From Apostichopus japonicus (taxonomy: Eukaryota; Echinodermata; Holothuroidea; Aspidochirotida; Stichopodidae), in assembly GCF_037975245.1 (NCBI RefSeq), contig NC_092571.1:27788564-27852563 (forward strand): a stretch of 64,000 nt of DNA, given 5' to 3'. The notes under the pieces are model-generated. The model was not told the DNA's origin, ran no database searches, and saw only the letters and a program-made list of their open reading frames with translations. This document shows, piece by piece, positions 22,990-37,600 of this stretch (its first letter is position 1; each line of letters opens with the position of its first letter). The translations under genes and the position numbers were made by a program.

Positions 22990-25900
22990 TATTTGCTCCT
23001 TCCCAGTATCTAAAATTCCCCCAGTACTTATTTTCATTAAATTACTGTAAGATATAATACAATAAAAAAGTTTAACCAGATACTCTGCTTGATCGGATCT
23101 ATGTTGAGCCTCAACACAGAGAAATATCACAGAGATTTAAGAGCCAGTATTTACTACAGATAATATAGACATAATTGATACAAGAAATATTATTTTTGTT
23201 AATCATAATCTCTCTCAAGTTACACCAAAACGATGTAATCACTGACATGACTGTTATTATTTATTTCATTTAAACAAATAGTGTTATTATTATTATAATG
23301 TTTTTTAGAGATGACACTTTAGGGTAGGAATTCATACTTCTAAGATCTGTTGTTGGTGTCATTGCTTCTGCTGTTAATAAATTTCCAATTTGTATCTCTG
23401 TCTTATTCTAAACGAGCATTAACCGGCAGATTTTCTCTTCACAAAGATAAGTGATTGGGAGTGAGTGATTGAGAATGTTGTCTTTTTTTTTTAATTAAAT
23501 TGCAGCAGGGAACGAAAGGTTTCACATTTTACAGGCTCTGAGATTTAGTTTATCACATATTCTACTACCGTCTTCATTTATTATTATCATTTTTCGTATT
23601 TTATTTTATATTTCATGAGCAGATACCTATGTAGGGGCGTGAGATACGTCAGAGTTTGAACACTTCATAGGGGTAAAAGGGGGACGAATTCGTCATTATC
23701 ACTGAGCTTAAAGCTGTGTTCACACGAATTTTTAATTTGCAAACGATATAGGCATTCTGATGTGAACTGTCTTTTTTTCTCTCTCTCTATTGTTGTCTCT
23801 TCTTTTTTTTTTGCATATTAAAGCTAAACATTCCTCCGCCTGTTTGTCTGTCCGTATGAACTTAAACCATTGAAACTTGAGAGAAGTTGACTATTTTGAC
23901 GATCTTTTTGCCCGAGTTAATCATATATGTCAAAATTCATATACAGAGTAAATGCCACCCGAAAACGCATTAAATTAGACGCATGGTAATGAGTTGTATA
24001 GGGCATGTTCTTATAAACAATGAAAGAATAGTTGACCCTTATTCCGGACAGACGAATGTGGCTGCGAGCCAACGTGTCCAAAACTGTTGTGTATACTAAG
24101 CGTGCTCGAAACAAACAAAGGCAACATTTCAAACATGTTATCCATTCGTCAACGCTTCGCAAATTTTTGACAAAGCGTAACAGAGTTTGCGAGAACTCCG
24201 CATTGCAAGTGTACATGTTTTGCTGCCCAGTTGTTGCGCTAACGTACCAGCTCGTTTTACATAGTGAGGTTGTAAAGTTCTCGTAACTACTTATTTGGTA
24301 ACATTATCCCATCTATCTCACGTATAGTCGATTTTCGATGAATCTTAGTTAGAAGTTACGACGAGACGTTGACAAACGTACCACACAAGAGTGAAAAATG
24401 CTGCAGTAAGGCCTATAGGAAGTTTTGAGCATGCGCAGTGGACATCCTTTATGACCCAGTTGGCTTGCCATAGAAGGATAATAGAAAGTTCTTTTTTGGT
24501 TCTTCTTTCTTTTTAATCTAACGGCTCTTATGAATAGACACAGAAATATAGAGATGGATAGAGATGGAGAAAGGGAGAGAGACTCTTGGAGATGAAAAGG
24601 ATGAAAAGAGTGTAATTTTAAACCCAATCGCATCGTACAAGATTATTTGTGAATAAGAACAGGACAAAAGAGGGAGAAGAAAGAAAACCAGTCCATAACC
24701 TTAAACTTAGATTGTATCAGCCTATATAGAAGACTGAATTTGGGGCGTAGAATCTGATATTTTCTTCTGCTTATTGGTATTGCGATACCCTCAGATGGAA
24801 TACAGAGGCGATAACTTGCTTTCCCAGGTGATCAAAACGACCTTGTATGTTATCCCCTGATGTAGTTCCATTATTGACCACCGTTATATTGAACGAATGT
24901 TATCCACTTTTATGGTCATCCTTATACGTACTATGTTTCGAATAATCAAGACACTGGAAATTAAATCCTTGTGATTGAAAGATCTTTAACACAGTCGAAA
25001 CCAAAATGTATAGAAAAATGTACAGAAAATGTTCAAATTTGGTCAAGTCATAATGGATAAAATTGTTTTGAATTTGCTCCCGGCCCCACCATGTACAAAT
25101 GTTGTAGTATTCAGTACATATATATATATATAATTAATTTAATTAATTATATAATTAATTTAAGTTTACGGAACCCAAAGTGTATACCAAACGTAGAGTC
25201 GGAGAACTTTCTGAGTGTTCATTAAGGTAAAAAGCAAGTGTCATAATAATTGAATAACTGCAGGAAATGAATGCAACATGATTACTGGAAATATCATGCA
25301 TTTTTCCTAAATACTGTCACTTTAAAAACAAATGCGTAATTAAAAGATGTATCTTTCCAATAGCAGCTCCTAAACTAGGTGACATTTGTAGCATTAGCCC
25401 TTTGGTCAAACTTCTTCATCTTTACAAAGAGGTTAAGTTCACTTGATAACGCTTGACAAATCATCCAGCGACACCATTTTTGAAATAGAGCAGGCGCACC
25501 GTAGACTGTATCGTCTTTGCATTTTTTTCGCTCATTCCCCATACCTACACCATAGGACTGTAAACCGTCGAAACTGTCATAGGACACGCCACACAGCGCA
25601 GAAATTACACAGGGGTTAAAATAATCGGGGGTGGGGAGAGGAGGGGTTGGCGTATATTCGAAACTGTCCCATCGGCATCCATTTTCTTAAACTAAACATA
25701 TTCAAGAACCTTGCTTCAGTTTTTGGTGCCAACAGTTCTTGAACTAGTCTCAACAGTAAGTTCCTCCATTAAGTGGAGATAGTTCCCATCCACTTGAGTG
25801 TGATCTCGATTTAAAGGTAAATACTCCCAATTTACACCCGGAGGGCACTATGTAACTGATACGTCTAAACGGTTTAGGAAACCTGAAGGTAAAATCTGTA

Positions 25901-27650
25901 GGGTTTACGAAAACGTTCCACATTCGTTTCATGTGAGGTGAAGTGAAACTATGTTGAATTGGTACCGTATCTATTTGAAACAAAGTGTGTTGGAATAGTT
26001 TCCATTCAATTTAAACGCAAGGTGCTGACAGGGGACAGATGATTATCATTATGGTTATTAAATACAAATCACTTTCGATGAAAAGAAACTGTATTGGAAT
26101 ACTATCTAATTTAAACGAAACGTCTGGACAGGAGACTACATGGTGGCCAGTATGCATGGCTAGTACAGACTATGTTTACTTTCTGATAGGTTATTCAATG
26201 TCTTTCATATCAAAGAAAAGTAGGAAACAATGAGTATATATATAAATATAAAACAGACATATTCGAATGAAAACATTTTTTTATTTCATAAAAATACAGT
26301 ATCGTAGTCACGAAGAATGAAATTTAGTCCTCATATTTGTTACTATAGGTCTAATAAGCACATTGCAATGAATTCGTCGACTTTTATTTTGCACAAAATT
26401 ATTTATTTTTATTTTGCTAATGAATACATATACACGCGAACCATTTACAACTACATACACTGTTAGCTAAAGCCTAATGATATACATTACTATATAAACA
26501 CATTAAATACAATAGTTAGTGAGGTAATAGAATATAATCATTAACGTTATAAATGCCTCCGTGACTTTCTACTCTTACCTAATACCATTGTAAGACATAT
26601 ACCCGTGAATCATTTACAACTATATAAACTGTTAGCTACTGCTATCCGTTATTACATACAGCTATCGACTAAAATTGTTTACAAACCCATAGGACATTAT
26701 AACAGTTACATTACAACATCTATACAACTTTTCAAATTTGATCTCATCCATTGTATTACCGTGTATGAAGTATTATCCTTTTATTTCTCCCCCCCCCCAC
26801 CCCTCCCCTTGCTTTTTCTTGGTTCCTTTTGGGATTTTTGTCCTCATTATTACAACAAGTATGTTTTATATGATTGAAAGTAGCAAGCTAAGTTAAAACT
26901 GGTTAATTTTTACGTCCATAATCAGACAAAATGAGTAATATCTTCTACTTATCGCTTCCCTGTTTCTATATATATACGCCTGAAGCTTTTTCACTTCTAC
27001 AATATCATGACAATTTAACCAGAGTCGACAAGTTGATCATGTGACCATCTTCTATAAGCATCCCGAATACCATTAATCATACCTCAAACTAAATCAGTCT
27101 TGTAAAAGCGGTTTCTTGTCGTTTAAAATCCCCCTCAATCCGATTGATATGTTTAATTTAAGTTATAAAGGAAAGAACCAAGAGAAAATAAAAACAATAT
27201 CATATTTAAGAACTTCTGAGGCAAGTAAAACGGAAACATGTAAAATTTCAAATGAAGTAGGGGGAATATATAGGAGCAATCCTGGATTCCTTGGAGGTAG
27301 ATACACGTTAAAACAAAAACCACAATGAAACTAAAAATTAATCGCAAATCTTAAAAGGATTTGGAAAGGGCTGTTGGTAGTATAAGTGGCGTAAATAATT
27401 AAACTTTTGCAACACTGCAATGTGTTAAAAGTATAGTGGTAAGTGTATAGTCTTGGAGAAAGTTCAAACCCGGATACGTATTTCATATACCAGTTAAAAT
27501 ATCTACTTGTAGCACTAACTAATAAAAACATGCATGTCATATACGGCTTTACGTAAAATGATTGCAAAAACCTTGAAATTACGATAAAATGTCTTCAGAA
27601 GGGGAGCTTAAACTATTCTCAAATACATTTATTAAATAACATATTATGAG
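22990..27650. other. No gene recognised
   Basis: AT-rich DNA with T-runs (23475, 23805), an alternating AT/TTAA tract at 25120-25165, and a 169-bp-spaced duplication of CATTTACAACTA-TA-ACTGTTAGCTA at 26442 and 26611. C-rich run at 26790-26806. A minus frame at 25375-25587 reads protein-like but starts with GTG and lacks splice or start support. A tRNA-like motif near 27431-27472 is too degenerate to call. Confidence 0.5.
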
Positions 27651-27651
27651 A

Positions 27652-27795
27652 TATAGATGTAGATATGGATATTGATGTATATATATATAGATGTAGATAT
27701 GGATATGGATGTAGATGTAGATATAGATATATATAGATTGATAGATATAGATATAGATATGGATGTAGATGTAGATATAGATATAGAATTATATG
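27652..27795. repeat. (GATATA/GATGTA)n hexanucleotide repeat
   Basis: Imperfect repeat of AGATAT, GGATAT and AGATGT units over about 140 bp. Confidence 0.93.
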
Positions 27796-30700
27796 TAGAT
27801 ATGGTTTATGTAGCGTTCCGTTCTCCGTTTAAATTTATGTTGTAAAATTTCTATTAACCATTTCAGAGGCTTGTTAATGACAGTTCCTATTCCGTGAGAA
27901 ACGTTTACTTTTGTTAGAGACTGTGTCGAATGATGTACAATTACATTTCCTTTGCCTGAAGAAAAATAAATAAAATTCGCTGTCCTCGCAAAATGACACG
28001 TCTATAAGACATCTAAAATCTATGATTCGGAGAAAATGTCACAAATAAATGCTTTGGAAGACTTCAACATCACCTCCATCGCATTTATTTACTAAGACAC
28101 CAACAATTTTGAGGGGTACCTTCATCACGAAAATAATACACGTGACTTGTTTTAGGCTAATGGATCAAAGCCATCGTATTCTTCTTTCTTAATTATTTTG
28201 CTTCGAAACTAATTGATCTTCATGAGACGTACTCGCATGACAAGTACGACCCTTCTTTACCTTTTGAACTTACACCATATACTTAATTAAATGTGTACTT
28301 TAACATTATGTGCAATATACCAGAAAAAATCTGACGAAGAAAACATATCGAACTTTGAAGGACATCAACCAAGTTCTTTTAATTAAGCAAGCCCGAAACC
28401 TTGAGATGAAAATATAGGCCTATTGTTAAAGATATATCTACATTTCTATTGATAATAAAAAAAGAAGTAATTCAGACAGCGACATGAAAGAGATATAAAG
28501 GATGACAATTTATGATGGGAAATATTAATAATTGAGGAAAGGCAGGTCAGTGTCAACGTATCCTTTTTGTGCAGTTAATACTTGTGTTACAGTTCACGGA
28601 TTGCTCTACCTTTCTATGGAGCAAGATAATATTCTTTAAAGAGGACACAAAACCAAAACCGAAGCTTAATATGACAGAGAGAATTTTGAAGAAAAAAAAA
28701 TCAATTCCTCCGACATCGCTAATCTTGATCCGAAATATCCTAGCTTGAAAGTCATATTTAGGAGCTATCATTTGTAAATGCGTCATTTAATTGTGTCACT
28801 AGGACCTGAAATCTTCATTTTCTCTTTTTGCTTTGTAACCATGTAACCAGCGTCAATAATTAAAACTCAGCATTTTAAGAAAAAAACATCTTCCTTATAG
28901 AAAAATAAACATCGCTAAAGATAAATATAAAGATAAACATTAAACATGGAGCACATGTGACACGATGATGTCTTATCTAGGCTTGATCAAGTCTTCCGCC
29001 AGGTGAAGAAACTTGAAATCTGTGATAACTCCCAAATGGAATAAGAGATATCTCAACTGTTTTGCGACGTTGTTCATGTCACTGATCTCTGTCACATAGA
29101 TTATCGTAGATGTCTTTTTCTTCTTCTTTTGTAACATGGTTCTTTGGAATAAAACAAGGAATAATTATCAGAGTTAAAATGCATACATGCAAATTAACTC
29201 TGAGTTGGCGCATGAAAGTGATACATTTCTCTACGGGACTCATATCCCTTTAAAACTATCCAAGTTATACTTTCTCCGTGAGGATCAATGAATTCCCAAG
29301 TGTCGACATACGTCCAGTAAAAATGTCTGGTTTAGTAATCAACCATGTACAAGCTTGGCCAGCTCTCCATATATCTATCTATAGTCGGATAGAAAGAACG
29401 TTATTCATTCACAGATTTTGGTAAGCCCGTATGTCATTCTATGCATACTAAAACACCACAAAGTGTGAGGTAATTTAAGAACTGTTATCTGGTGTTCGAC
29501 TAGGAAACACTTTTATTAGAATTTATCGAAAGAGTTCGTATAATAAGAGAAGGCGCATTGGCACAGTTGTGAAAGATAGTCTAAATTGTTTTCGGGATAG
29601 GATATCCATTCTTCATCCTTCCCGCCTATTTTGTTCACGCCATCAATTCAAGCTTGACGATAGCAGTAGTCTGCATTGGAGGGGGAGGGGGAGGGGGCAG
29701 ATATTGTCCCGGGCTGCCAGGACCGGGTTCAATTCGTGGACCAAATTAGTATATACGCTCAAAATGTGAAATATTTCTCCTCGTCCCACCTGCAGTAAAA
29801 CAGACAAATAGTGCATATCTAGGACATATCATTTCTGCAAACTACAACGGATTTGAAATTCGTCATGATCACATGACATGTACACCCATTCCTTAAATCT
29901 GAAGGTGGAATTCAATTATTATTTCAATCTGGTGATAACATAAAGACTGTGGTTTATACTCGAAAGCCTAATCTGTTACATAAGAACCTTTAGCCTGACA
30001 AGATTAGTCGAAGAACCATGAAACTATAGCCATTGAGTAAAGTTGAAAAGGGAAAATAACAATTTTTATAGTATTTTTTTATGTTAAGATTATATATGTG
30101 TTACGTACACAAAATTTATCGTGTAGAATTAAACCAATAATTAACTCAAGCAAAATATTACTATATTGTAGCAATATCGATGCCTAAGTTAGATAGAGGG
30201 TATTCAAGTATGTGCGAACTTTGACACTGTTTGGTCAGAGTCACGCAAAATTACAAAGCACGAGGGCATACCCCTCCCGCTTACCCCTCACACCCCTGCA
30301 CCTTCCCCAGTTATGGAAGAATTAGATCTCTCTCCTCCGGCCTCATGACGCCCTTACATAAAGGTTCGTGGTCATACCTAAATCATTAGGGCATTAGAAT
30401 TTGCACCACCCTCCCTCGCCCTGCCAACCAGCCCAATTTAATGAAGTTGCAGAATGTCGACGGATACCAGTTGGATCAAGCTTGTCCAAACTTGGTGGTG
30501 AAAAAGTTTAGTTGTTTGTAAATGCCCTGAAATCAGCCCCGTGTGTGTATTAAGACCCTTTAGTATGATTTGGAGAAATGAGTAACTTGAAATTATGGAA
30601 GTGATGAAGTTGTTGCTCAAAGCGTTTGACATTTTTTCGCAAGTTTTGTCCCGAAATGTGCATGTGAGTGAATATTATGGCCAATATATTTGATCCATCG

Positions 30701-31985
30701 GATCAGTATGACTTATATTAAATTGAAAACTTTTTTTGCCAATAACTATTTGGAGAAATCCTTGTTGCCATCTTCACAAAACTGTGAAAGTCACGTATTT
30801 CTTAATATTTTATCGCATTCTGTTATCAAATTTGCCTTACTAAATTGAATATTTAAATGCGATAAATATAGATCAGCAGGAAAATATTTCTGGCATAATA
30901 TAATAATTGACCAAGGACAGGGGTGTCGAAAGAGAGTTGCAATCGTCAGTTAGTGAGCATTTATTTATTTTTAAATATATTAGCACGTGGTATATATTAG
31001 CACGTGTGTCTAAACGTATAGTAACAGACCATACAAACTTTTGGATTTCATAAGTTTCCTTATTCGTTTTATGCGCAATTGTATTGCAAATTGTCTTCGA
31101 CGTAGCTTGGAGTTTTTTACTGGATAAATGGTAAATCTTCAAACATTTAAGCTTGCATAATGTTGTCAATTTTACATCATTTTCAAACTCTAGAAGTTCT
31201 AACTTCTTGTAAGATCACTTCACTAAAAGGTCTGTAGGAGTTGTCAACAAAAACCAGCACACTTTAGCACTTAAGAGTAATATAATATATATATTATGGT
31301 ATGATCATGACTTATGAATATGCATGAGTTCATTATATGTTTATACATATTCTCAAACATCAACCAATTCTGCGTTTAGAAGGTTTTTTCTTAATAGTCA
31401 GAGAAGGCTTTAGCTTCATTTCTTGAGGGGTGAGAGCTAGGCCAGACATAAATTTTGAGGCCCACAATATATATTTATATTGCTATTTAATTAATGCGGC
31501 CCACTTGATCGGGGACCCATTGGTCCAGACACATCTGTCCCAACCCGGCAAATCCGGCCCTGCTTATAGAAAGAGAAAAGAAAACAGGGAGAAACATTTA
31601 CTGTTTTATAAATCAAATCTCGGTGTATCGTGATAACCGTTGATAGATCCATCATCTTCATGTTTTATATACAATTACATTCCAACTCCTGGATTTACCT
31701 CGCAGTAACGTCACAACAAGACTATACGTAACATACCGGTGATATCCTAAATGTTATAACATCAGCCCGTTTGCTTCCCTAACCATGACATTGAATACTT
31801 ATAGAAGGCATGTGGCTTAGTTTGCAATTTATTGTATTTTGTATTTTAGATCATCCTGCAAGCAGTAACTCGCGAAGAAGCCATCATTGGCTTATCAAAG
31901 CCGCAAGCTGACCGAAGTCAGTCTCTTAGATTCATATTTTAACGTCCATGATTATGAATTGTCAATTGTCAACAACTCTGTAACT
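27796..31985. other. No gene recognised
   Basis: AT-rich. Contains a GGGGGA run at about 29680-29697, a C-rich run at 30270-30310 and a short tandem repeat of TATATTAGCACGTG (E-box CACGTG) at about 30977 and 30993. Frames present are short and have no exon signals. Confidence 0.5.
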
Positions 31986-31997
31986 GGACGACATACA

Positions 31998-32075
31998 TTA
32001 ATCTTGGAGTGGCTCAAACTCGGAACCCTATGATTGAAAGGCACCGGCGTTAACCTATGAGCTAACACTCCCCAA
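31998..32075 (-). other. tRNA-like SINE head, degenerate
   Basis: On the minus strand TAGCTCATAGGT (32053-32064) is a good A box, and GGTTCCGAGTTTGAGCC (32011-32027) is a B-box-like region with inserted bases. The head differs from that of the SINE at 16195-16475, so it may be a second tRNA-derived family. No clear body or tail could be delimited at the low-coordinate side. Confidence 0.4.
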
Positions 32076-32872
32076 TATTTCTCCCCAATATTTCATAGAA
32101 GTACGAACCAAGACTTAACTCGACGTGTAAACGATACGTATTACTGAGAGTCTCGCTGTAGAGTTCTGAAATGAGGCTTAAACTGAAAGAAACTAAGCCG
32201 AGAGCTAGTTTTGAATTTCATTTCATTGACCTGCCGTATATGGTAGAAAGAGAAAAAAATTGTAGCGAGATATATGATTCGACCTTATATAGGGACCTTT
32301 TTAGTGGATATAAAGATATAGAATCTCAAATTTGAAGTTTATAGGAGAGTAATAAAACCACAGTTGAATTTCTGGAATACATTTATACCAATATATATTT
32401 GTAATACGAACTCAAGCGCAGAGGTTTCGAGAAAAAAACAAAGTATACTGAATTTTCTTCAAAATTTTCATTTTTCAAAATTAGTATTGATAGATCGACA
32501 TGGATGTAAACTACCATCAGAGATGATCAGATTTCAGCCCAAAGTTGTTTACTAACACATTTTGCTTTAACCTTGTCAAATTTACTCTCCTTTGGTTTGC
32601 CATGGGGAGGATGACACTTGAGTTTATTTGTAGATTTAGAACCAACGTTAAGAAAGAATAGAACTCTGTGTGCTATTCGATTTGGATGCCAACAAAGGAC
32701 TTACTAAAGTTGGAAAAACATTACAATATGTTACTCAATTATTTTGAACTTGTAATCATAGGAAACCTGCGCGAAGCAAAAAAAGACAACAAAATAATAA
32801 GAAGAAGATGTCAAAGGATTTGTTGGTGACAAACAATGTCCGACTGTGTACATTGCATAGTCTCATTCGAGA

Positions 32873-33375
32873 TTTGGTTGATTGAAATGTAACCTATATT
32901 TTGACTGGCGAAACCTTCAACTACCCCAGGAAGTTGGATCGCATTATTGGGGGGGGGGGCTCTGTGACGTCATCATGCTGAGCACGTGCTCTTCAAAAGC
33001 TTCTCTTAAAGGCTGTTATAATCTTCTTGTTGATTTCTCCTTGAAACCTGATGAAATGGGAATGTTTACTTAATAGCTGTCAAAGTTTTCCGTGCGTATA
33101 TATAGAATTTCACAATATATATATATATATATATTTTTGGGGGTTGTTTTTGTAGAAATATTTTTTTCCTCTATGAATAAATGATTTGATAAATGATCAA
33201 ACAAAACAAACACATTCTCTGCAGCTGCAGTGACCTGATGAAAATCATCGATTCTGTTGTTGCCAGATCATTTGCAAAGTTATACTTATAACAAAAGTCG
33301 CCTAAGATTCTGAAACTTTTCAGCAATTAGGCTAAGAAATCAACTTCAGCCAACAGAAAATCCTTTGAAGTGAGG
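32873..33375 (+). repeat. Copy B of a diverged dispersed repeat (partner at 2733-3195)
   Basis: Carries the same ordered blocks as copy A: TTGATTGAAATGTAACCTA, TTTTGACTG, GTCATCATGCTG with GCTCTTCAAAAGCTT, TGTTGTTGCCAG, then AATTAGGCTAAG, TCAGCCA and AAGTGAGG. It has gained a G12 run at about 32950 and an (AT)n at 33115-33135. No coding capacity. Confidence 0.6.
33115..33135. repeat. (AT)n microsatellite
   Basis: Ten AT dinucleotides, inside the dispersed repeat copy B. Confidence 0.95.
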
Positions 33376-33379
33376 CAAA

Positions 33380-33939
33380 AAAAATGTTGAACTGATATTA
33401 ATTTTATTGTATTCCTCCAGTACGGAGGCTGTTTCTGATGTGAAGTGAATTTTTCGTTCCCATATCGACTGTTGGGCCCCGAAGTAACATTTCACTGCAT
33501 GACAAAAATAATGATGCCTTTATTTTACAGCTTTACACAAACTTCTTATCGCCTACATGGCCAAATTAGGATGTGATCGGTAGAAATTTGTCGAGTGTGA
33601 AAGAAAACCCCACGAGTGTTCTAAATTTGTGCAGGTGTTTATATAAAATATTGGAGCAAAGTGGTACGCCCCCTTTAGCAGTTCGTCAAGGGTACATGCT
33701 TTACGTAAATAAAACATTTTTTTTTTCTTTTCGAAACATGAGATTCGAGGAATAAGCATTATACGTACTCGAAGTTTCAGGAACATCCAATATTGTAAAA
33801 CGTGATCTTTTTTAATTGCCTGTAGATAAGAAAGATTGGGTTTGGAGAGCTGAAATATTAATAACGAGATGCTTAATGATGACATTAGAAGCGAATGTTT
33901 GATAAAGCAATATTTAAGTTATTTGGATAGGCTTTATAC

Positions 33940-33974
<35 letters not shown>

Positions 33975-36900
33975 GCAAGAATTGGAAAATTATAATAATT
34001 TAGCCACAAAAGAAAAAGAAATATAGTGCCACTTATCAATGAACTGTGATAGAGACAGAAAATCTTTGGACGAAGTCATTATTGGTCGGAGTACAAGTTA
34101 GTGTCGAACAGCTCGTGTTAAATTGACACGATTTCTTTCAGCAACCGCACACGTTTATAACCTTTCACTCTGCAGCAAACGTTGTACATTTTCAGAGAAA
34201 TTCCTTTGGAAACCCCGTATGTTTGTTCTAAGCTTCTCTCAAGGACTGCATGTATACGGCATTATATGAAAATGTCAAGTTCTTCCCAGCTAGCTACAGG
34301 TATATTAAATATGATTAAAATCACTGCCTTTTACAAAATCAGTTCATGAATGATCTTGACACATATTAACTCTCTCTCTCTCTCTTCTGTCAGGGACACT
34401 GACGCGACCTATTCAATATTTGTTAGACATTTCAAGTTATTTTCATAAAATGTAAAGAGCAAAATGGCCCTAGGAGGCTTTTTTTCATTATTTCTGTATA
34501 TAAGGTATACCGTACACTGAATTTGTGTCAGATTAAGTTAGCAAAATACAAAATGTACAAATAACATCTTAGAGCGATTTAGATTGACCTCCTTCCCATC
34601 TTCTTAATTCACAAATAGAGTGAATCAAGTTCATGTTTTTTCCTGTATAATCAAATTCGTCGATTTTTCCTCTTTTTTTCTATAAGATTTTTCTATATAT
34701 GAGAAGAAGTATGTAAAGAATATTGTAGATCGGCAGTTGTATGTGATTACTTGACTAAAGTCGATATCTTTTGCGATATCTGGAAAATGAAAGAAAAAGG
34801 TATAAGATGCTCTCAAGAGCATAACATATTTTGCTCGCTCCTTAACACAGCCACCATAATACAAATGATAATATTTTTTGTCTTCAATTTTCTCCTTTAT
34901 ATTATATGATTTAGTTCAGGATCATTAAACGTCCGTGTTCTCAGTCATGTAAACTTTACGCAGTATCGGATAATCCTAATTCTCAGGGATGTGATTACAA
35001 ATTTCGCCTCTCATATTGAGCAAGTTACTTCATACACTACAGATTTCAAACTCTGTCCCACAAATTGACTTATTGAGACTTTTTTTTTGGCATTTGCAAA
35101 GCCCTACTATTTTCATAATATCTGGTGCAATTTTTGTGGACTAAAAATAGCAGACAGATTATACGGCTTTTTTAAGTACCTTATATTTTCCATCTACGTT
35201 GTAATGTCGTCATACCTGATTACATTTGTAAGGAATCCGACTTAAAAATGCAGTTTTCCTTCCGTATATAAGTGGAGGCGTATACTACATACCGTCGGTT
35301 GGTCGTCTCGAAATGGGTGCGACGCCCTCTGCTGTGGCATCACACAGTATAACAGGTTGCCAGTAAAGCGTGGTATATTTAACCTTTATCGTTTACTTGA
35401 CAACCCACAACCCGTTTTAACCTTTCAAGGAAATAAACAACTCGGATTGACACATGTTTGTATAAAGTTTAAAATATTCCAAGCCAAACGTAGGGATCGT
35501 CTTCTGTATATAGATATTCATAATGCGATTTCCGGTAGGGATTTCTTACTTACACATTTCCTAATCGCTAAGCAAATATACGAATATAAATGACCACCAC
35601 CCCCTTCAGCGCGAGTAACTTTCGTAAACAAGGAAAGTTGCTGAATCTGATAGCCTTTCCATGAAACTATAGACGCAGTTATCAAAGAGTTTCTATCGAC
35701 TTAATAAGATACATCGTCTTTGGATGAATCAAACGTGACAGCAATACATCCACAGTTAGACAAATATTACAGCCTCTTTCTCGAGAAAGAAATCCTAAAG
35801 GGTAAATCTGTGACCTAATTTGAGGCTGGATTGACCGTGACGAGAATAAATTTTCTAGCGCTAGGAAATTAAGTACTAAACTGATTGTCATGCATGGTAA
35901 ATACAGCATAGAAAGTTCACTTCAGTCTTTTAGAAATCGTGTTATTGTCACAGGAAGGACACACATATATTAATCTTGAATCTTCACTTCAAAAATCAAA
36001 TGACAGGATTGATGCGATCAGCTTAAGACCCTATTGAGGTCATCCGATTGTCAAGGAGTTTTTAACGTTGGCAAAACTTTAACAATTACATAATAATTAT
36101 AGTATTAAGTATAACCTATTGAATCCGTCATAGATCGGTCCAAAAAATAGTTTTCTCATAATTTGGCTACCAAAATAGTTTACCACTCCGTTTAGGGACC
36201 CTATTTTACATTAAAAACTTATGAAATTACAATAAATCTCGCTATGAGTTTTTCACAGGAGGTACCTCTTATACTATCAGACTGCAAAGTAATCATGTAA
36301 TGAATAATAATGTATAATGTGTTTACACTAAAGTAACACGTTTCAGTGGTCGCTACTGTCACATGTCATCCGATACGCTGCTATGGAAACAATTGATAAA
36401 CAAACGTGCATCGGATGATAAAGTTGTGACTACCTTACGAACTGCTTTGATGGCAAACATGGTAATAAACCATCAATATAAAATAACGCTCTCAAATTAT
36501 AATTGACTAGTTCCGCGAATTGGATCAGACAACCTATGAATTTGCGGACCGCAGTCCGTTAGTAACCTGAAACCATTTGGTACAGATACAGATTTGATCG
36601 TTTGAAGTAAACCATAATTTAAATAAATGGAAAAAGAAATAAACTCGCATATCGCGCTATGTAACGTATCTCTAAGAGTCATAGTTTTTGTCCGCATATC
36701 GCCAAAAGATTGATTTTTGTTTTATCTTATTAATGATATTAACACATTTTACCTCATTTCCAACTATCATTGTTACGTCTGAATGTTATTGTTATGAAAA
36801 TCGTCCTTCGTTCATCTGCTCTTCAGAAATTAAGAAAGTCTTTTGGATATCTCTCTGTAAATCTTTCAGCAAAAACTGTTTGCAACTATTTATTTTTCGA

Positions 36901-37475
36901 GATAGCTGGAACGATTCAGACGATTGTAGCTTGTGTGCGTATACTAGTAGTATTTTATGGCCCTAGTAAAATGAATTATGAAGTACCAGACACCGAATAG
37001 CAACCGTCAACATTATCACACCTAAATATTTAGGCAAGGATTGCAGTTTATTTACGTATCAGCTTTAAAAATGGCGTTTGATGGATGGTCATCTTTGTCA
37101 ACTGTATCCAACAAATTACATGAGTACACAGTTGTTTCTTTTTACAAGTGATCTTATGTGTAATCTTCGTTTCTGGTTTTGCGACTAAAATTTTTAAAAT
37201 GAAATAATAGAACTCACCGTCAAGCATCAAATAGATTAATCGATGACGATATTGTGTTACCTAGATCGATTTCATTTATGTAACAGTGGACTGAAATTCC
37301 TTCAGTATTATACGTTGTGTAAGAACATGAAGAAAATGAGTAATAATTGAGTGGCAGTGATATAGAATTGCACAGATGATTAAACAGATATTTAGGATGA
37401 TAAATAAACATTAAACTAAGAGAGGGCTGAGAAGGGTGCAATCTTGGGAGAAGGGCAGGGTACAGACGTCACGGA
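33380..37475. other. No gene recognised
   Basis: AT-rich. Contains (AT)n at 33941-33971 and (CT)n at about 34372-34386. Frames at 33553, 35357 and 36688 have no start context, splice sites or family resemblance that I can defend. Confidence 0.5.
33941..33971. repeat. (AT)n microsatellite
   Basis: Uninterrupted alternating TA for about 30 bp. Confidence 0.96.
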
Positions 37476-37477
37476 GG

Positions 37478-37600
37478 GCAGTGGGATAAGTGACTTTATT
37501 GGGAAGGGAAACTACAAAAACCACATAGAAACGTCAGTCCCGACGAATGGACTTTGCACTGCATTCTGGACCACAAATTGGCATTATTTGACTGTTTGTT
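37478..37600 (+). repeat. Copy B of a short dispersed repeat (partner at 15915-16035)
   Basis: GGGCAGTGGGA, AAACTAC..AACCACA, GCATTCTGGACCACAAATT and TATTTGA match 15915-16035 in order and orientation. The open frame that crosses it begins with TTG and is not a gene. Confidence 0.5.

Noticed and set aside
25375-25587. 70-codon minus-strand frame with protein-like residue mix
   Set aside because: No ATG, no clear acceptor within 100 bp, and no recognised motif.
27431-27472. tRNA-like A and B boxes (TATAGTGGTAAGTG and GTTCAAACCC)
   Set aside because: Spacing is tRNA-like, but the arms do not form a cloverleaf by eye and the anticodon arm is missing; most likely a decayed fragment or chance.
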